Origin: Phyllobacterium phragmitis
Lineage (GTDB): Bacteria; Pseudomonadota; Alphaproteobacteria; Rhizobiales; Rhizobiaceae
Reading direction: 5' to 3'
DNA: 64,000 bases
Assembly (NCBI RefSeq): GCF_002980495.1
Contig: NZ_PVBR01000002.1
Location: 310,001-374,000, forward strand
The translations under genes were made by a program, and so were the position numbers. Shown piece by piece: positions 63,025 to 64,000 of the stretch; the first letter of the stretch is position 1; the number at the start of each line of letters is the position of its first letter. The notes beneath the pieces were generated by a model that worked only from the letters and a program-made list of their open reading frames with translations, made no database searches and had not been told where the DNA came from.

Positions 63025-63903
63025 GTGACCTCGGTCTTCATGCTCGCCTTCGGCGATGCGGTCGTTAAGCAGAGCAGTGCCGACTTTTCACTGTGGCAGC
63101 TTTTTGTCGCACGAGGATTGATCACCGTTCCCCTGCTCTTTGGTGTTGCCAGAATCCTGGCCCCAGCTTCGACACTATGGCCGAAGGCCGTTGGTTGGGT
63201 CTTTGTCCGCAGCATACTGATCGTGCTGATGTGGATTGCCTATTACGCCGCGCTCCCGTTCATGAGCCTGTCGGTGGCAGCAACGGCACTCTACACGACG
63301 CCATTGTTTATCGCTCTCTTCTCCGCCGCCCTCATTCGGGAACCTGTCGGCGCCCGAAGGTGGTTGGGAATCCTGCTGGGCTTTATTGGTGTGCTCGTCA
63401 TTCTGCGCCCGGCGGCCGATGCCTTCTCCGCAGTTGCGCTGCTACCGATCCTTGCTGCCATCTTCTATGCGCTCGCAGCGGTCATAACCCGAAGCAAATG
63501 CTCGGATGAGAACGCCTTGAGCGTAGCTATGAGCCTGAACCTGTGCCTCGTCATGTCGGGTGCTCTCGGCGTCGGAGGTATTATGTTCGTTCCGGCCGCT
63601 GGCAACCTGGCTTTTCCGTTCCTGCAAAGTCCGTGGACGGCGATGAACAATGGGACGTGGGCAATCATTGTGCTGCTGGGCATATTGCTGGTTGCCGAAA
63701 GCATTGGGGTAGCAAAGGCCTATCAGATCGCGCCGGCCGCGATCATCGGAACATTTGATTACAGCTATCTGGTGTTCGCCGTATTTTGGAGCTTCGTGTT
63801 TTTTGCTGATGCTCCGGACATACTCACGGTGCTGGGAATTGGCTTTATCCTCGTGGCTGGATGGCTTGTCGTATGGAACTCGCCCCTCAAACAAGCATAT
63901 TGA
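63025..63903 (+). CDS. EamA-family transporter (DMT superfamily), 5' end doubtful
   Basis: About 292 residues from a GTG at 63025, but the conserved part starts some residues before it. Ten membrane segments and two EamA repeats (SLSVAATALYTTPLFIALFS; PAAIIGTFDYSYLVFAVFWS). If one A is restored at about 63001, an upstream GTG at 62988 joins the frame and gives V-T-Q-S-K-E-T-P-L-G. The gene could be frameshifted at its 5' end. Substrate unknown. Confidence 0.72.
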   Translation: MTSVFMLAFGDAVVKQSSADFSLWQLFVARGLITVPLLFGVARILAPASTLWPKAVGWVFVRSILIVLMWIAYYAALPFMSLSVAATALYTTPLFIALFSAALIREPVGARRWLGILLGFIGVLVILRPAADAFSAVALLPILAAIFYALAAVITRSKCSDENALSVAMSLNLCLVMSGALGVGGIMFVPAAGNLAFPFLQSPWTAMNNGTWAIIVLLGILLVAESIGVAKAYQIAPAAIIGTFDYSYLVFAVFWSFVFFADAPDILTVLGIGFILVAGWLVVWNSPLKQAY

Positions 63904-64000
63904 TAGTGTCTCTGAGATCGAAGGGGAATGAAATATAGCCATTTTTGGCGGAGCCGTCGTGCGCGGTGGCGTTCTCCAAACTGCGAAGCGGGCGGACTGT

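Overview
The window looks like chromosomal DNA of an alphaproteobacterium of the Rhizobiales, most likely the Brucella/Ochrobactrum group. The evidence is a compact CtrA cell-cycle neighbourhood (sciP, fliJ-like, ctrA, chpT, eipA), a choline importer whose ligand-cage residues match ChoX of Sinorhizobium, GANTC-rich cell-cycle promoters, and short palindromic intergenic repeats of a rhizobial type. The taxonomic call is an inference from gene order and repeats; no database search was run.

Bases 1-26600 look like core genome. On the minus strand are a truncated ChrA chromate transporter, a rhodanese-ChrB protein, an Rsm22-family methyltransferase and a DUF2333 protein. choXWV (choline ABC importer, plus strand) follows, then dppABCDF (peptide importer, minus strand), separated by a repeat-filled gap. 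Next are a HugZ-type protein, an ArsR regulator overlapping a TrmH-type RNA methyltransferase, a putative metallopeptidase and mnmA. The cell-cycle block (17.9-22.6 kb) joins the CtrA inhibitor SciP, CtrA, a stand-alone receiver, the phosphotransferase ChpT and the envelope protein EipA. A coiled-coil membrane protein and a nucleotide-sugar aminotransferase/dehydrogenase pair precede a tRNA-Met gene.

Bases 26700-42300 hold a minus-strand long-tailed (siphophage-type) tail module: gp10-like, tail terminator, tube, G/GT chaperones with a clear -1 frameshift site, a 1220-residue tape measure carrying a peptidase M15-like domain, minor tail proteins, NlpC/P60-like protein, J-type tip protein, three small related proteins, a fibre, a DUF4376 protein and a Dam methylase. 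No terminase, portal, capsid, integrase or lysis gene is present, so it is a tail-only remnant or a candidate flexible tailocin.

Bases 42660-53673 form a catabolic island for methylated osmolytes (proline betaine is the best guess): a DMSP-lyase-family cupin broken by one extra base in a run of eight C, an FMN/FeS/FAD demethylase-type flavoprotein, a TetR regulator with two identical palindromic operators, a ProC homologue, a ProXWV-type importer, a Rieske oxygenase with its reductase, and a LysR regulator. It ends at a detached 23-base tRNA 3' end (tRNA-Ser type) and a broken IS5 transposase. hipBA with a large operator palindrome and a SWIM/SNF2 helicase follow.

Bases 58400-61080 are an MBL-fold sulfur dioxygenase-like gene, two YeeE/YedE half-transporters and a TauE/SafE permease. 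The right end contains a deleted methyltransferase gene, a GT51 transglycosylase-like protein, a GNAT acetyltransferase and an EamA transporter whose 5' end appears frameshifted.
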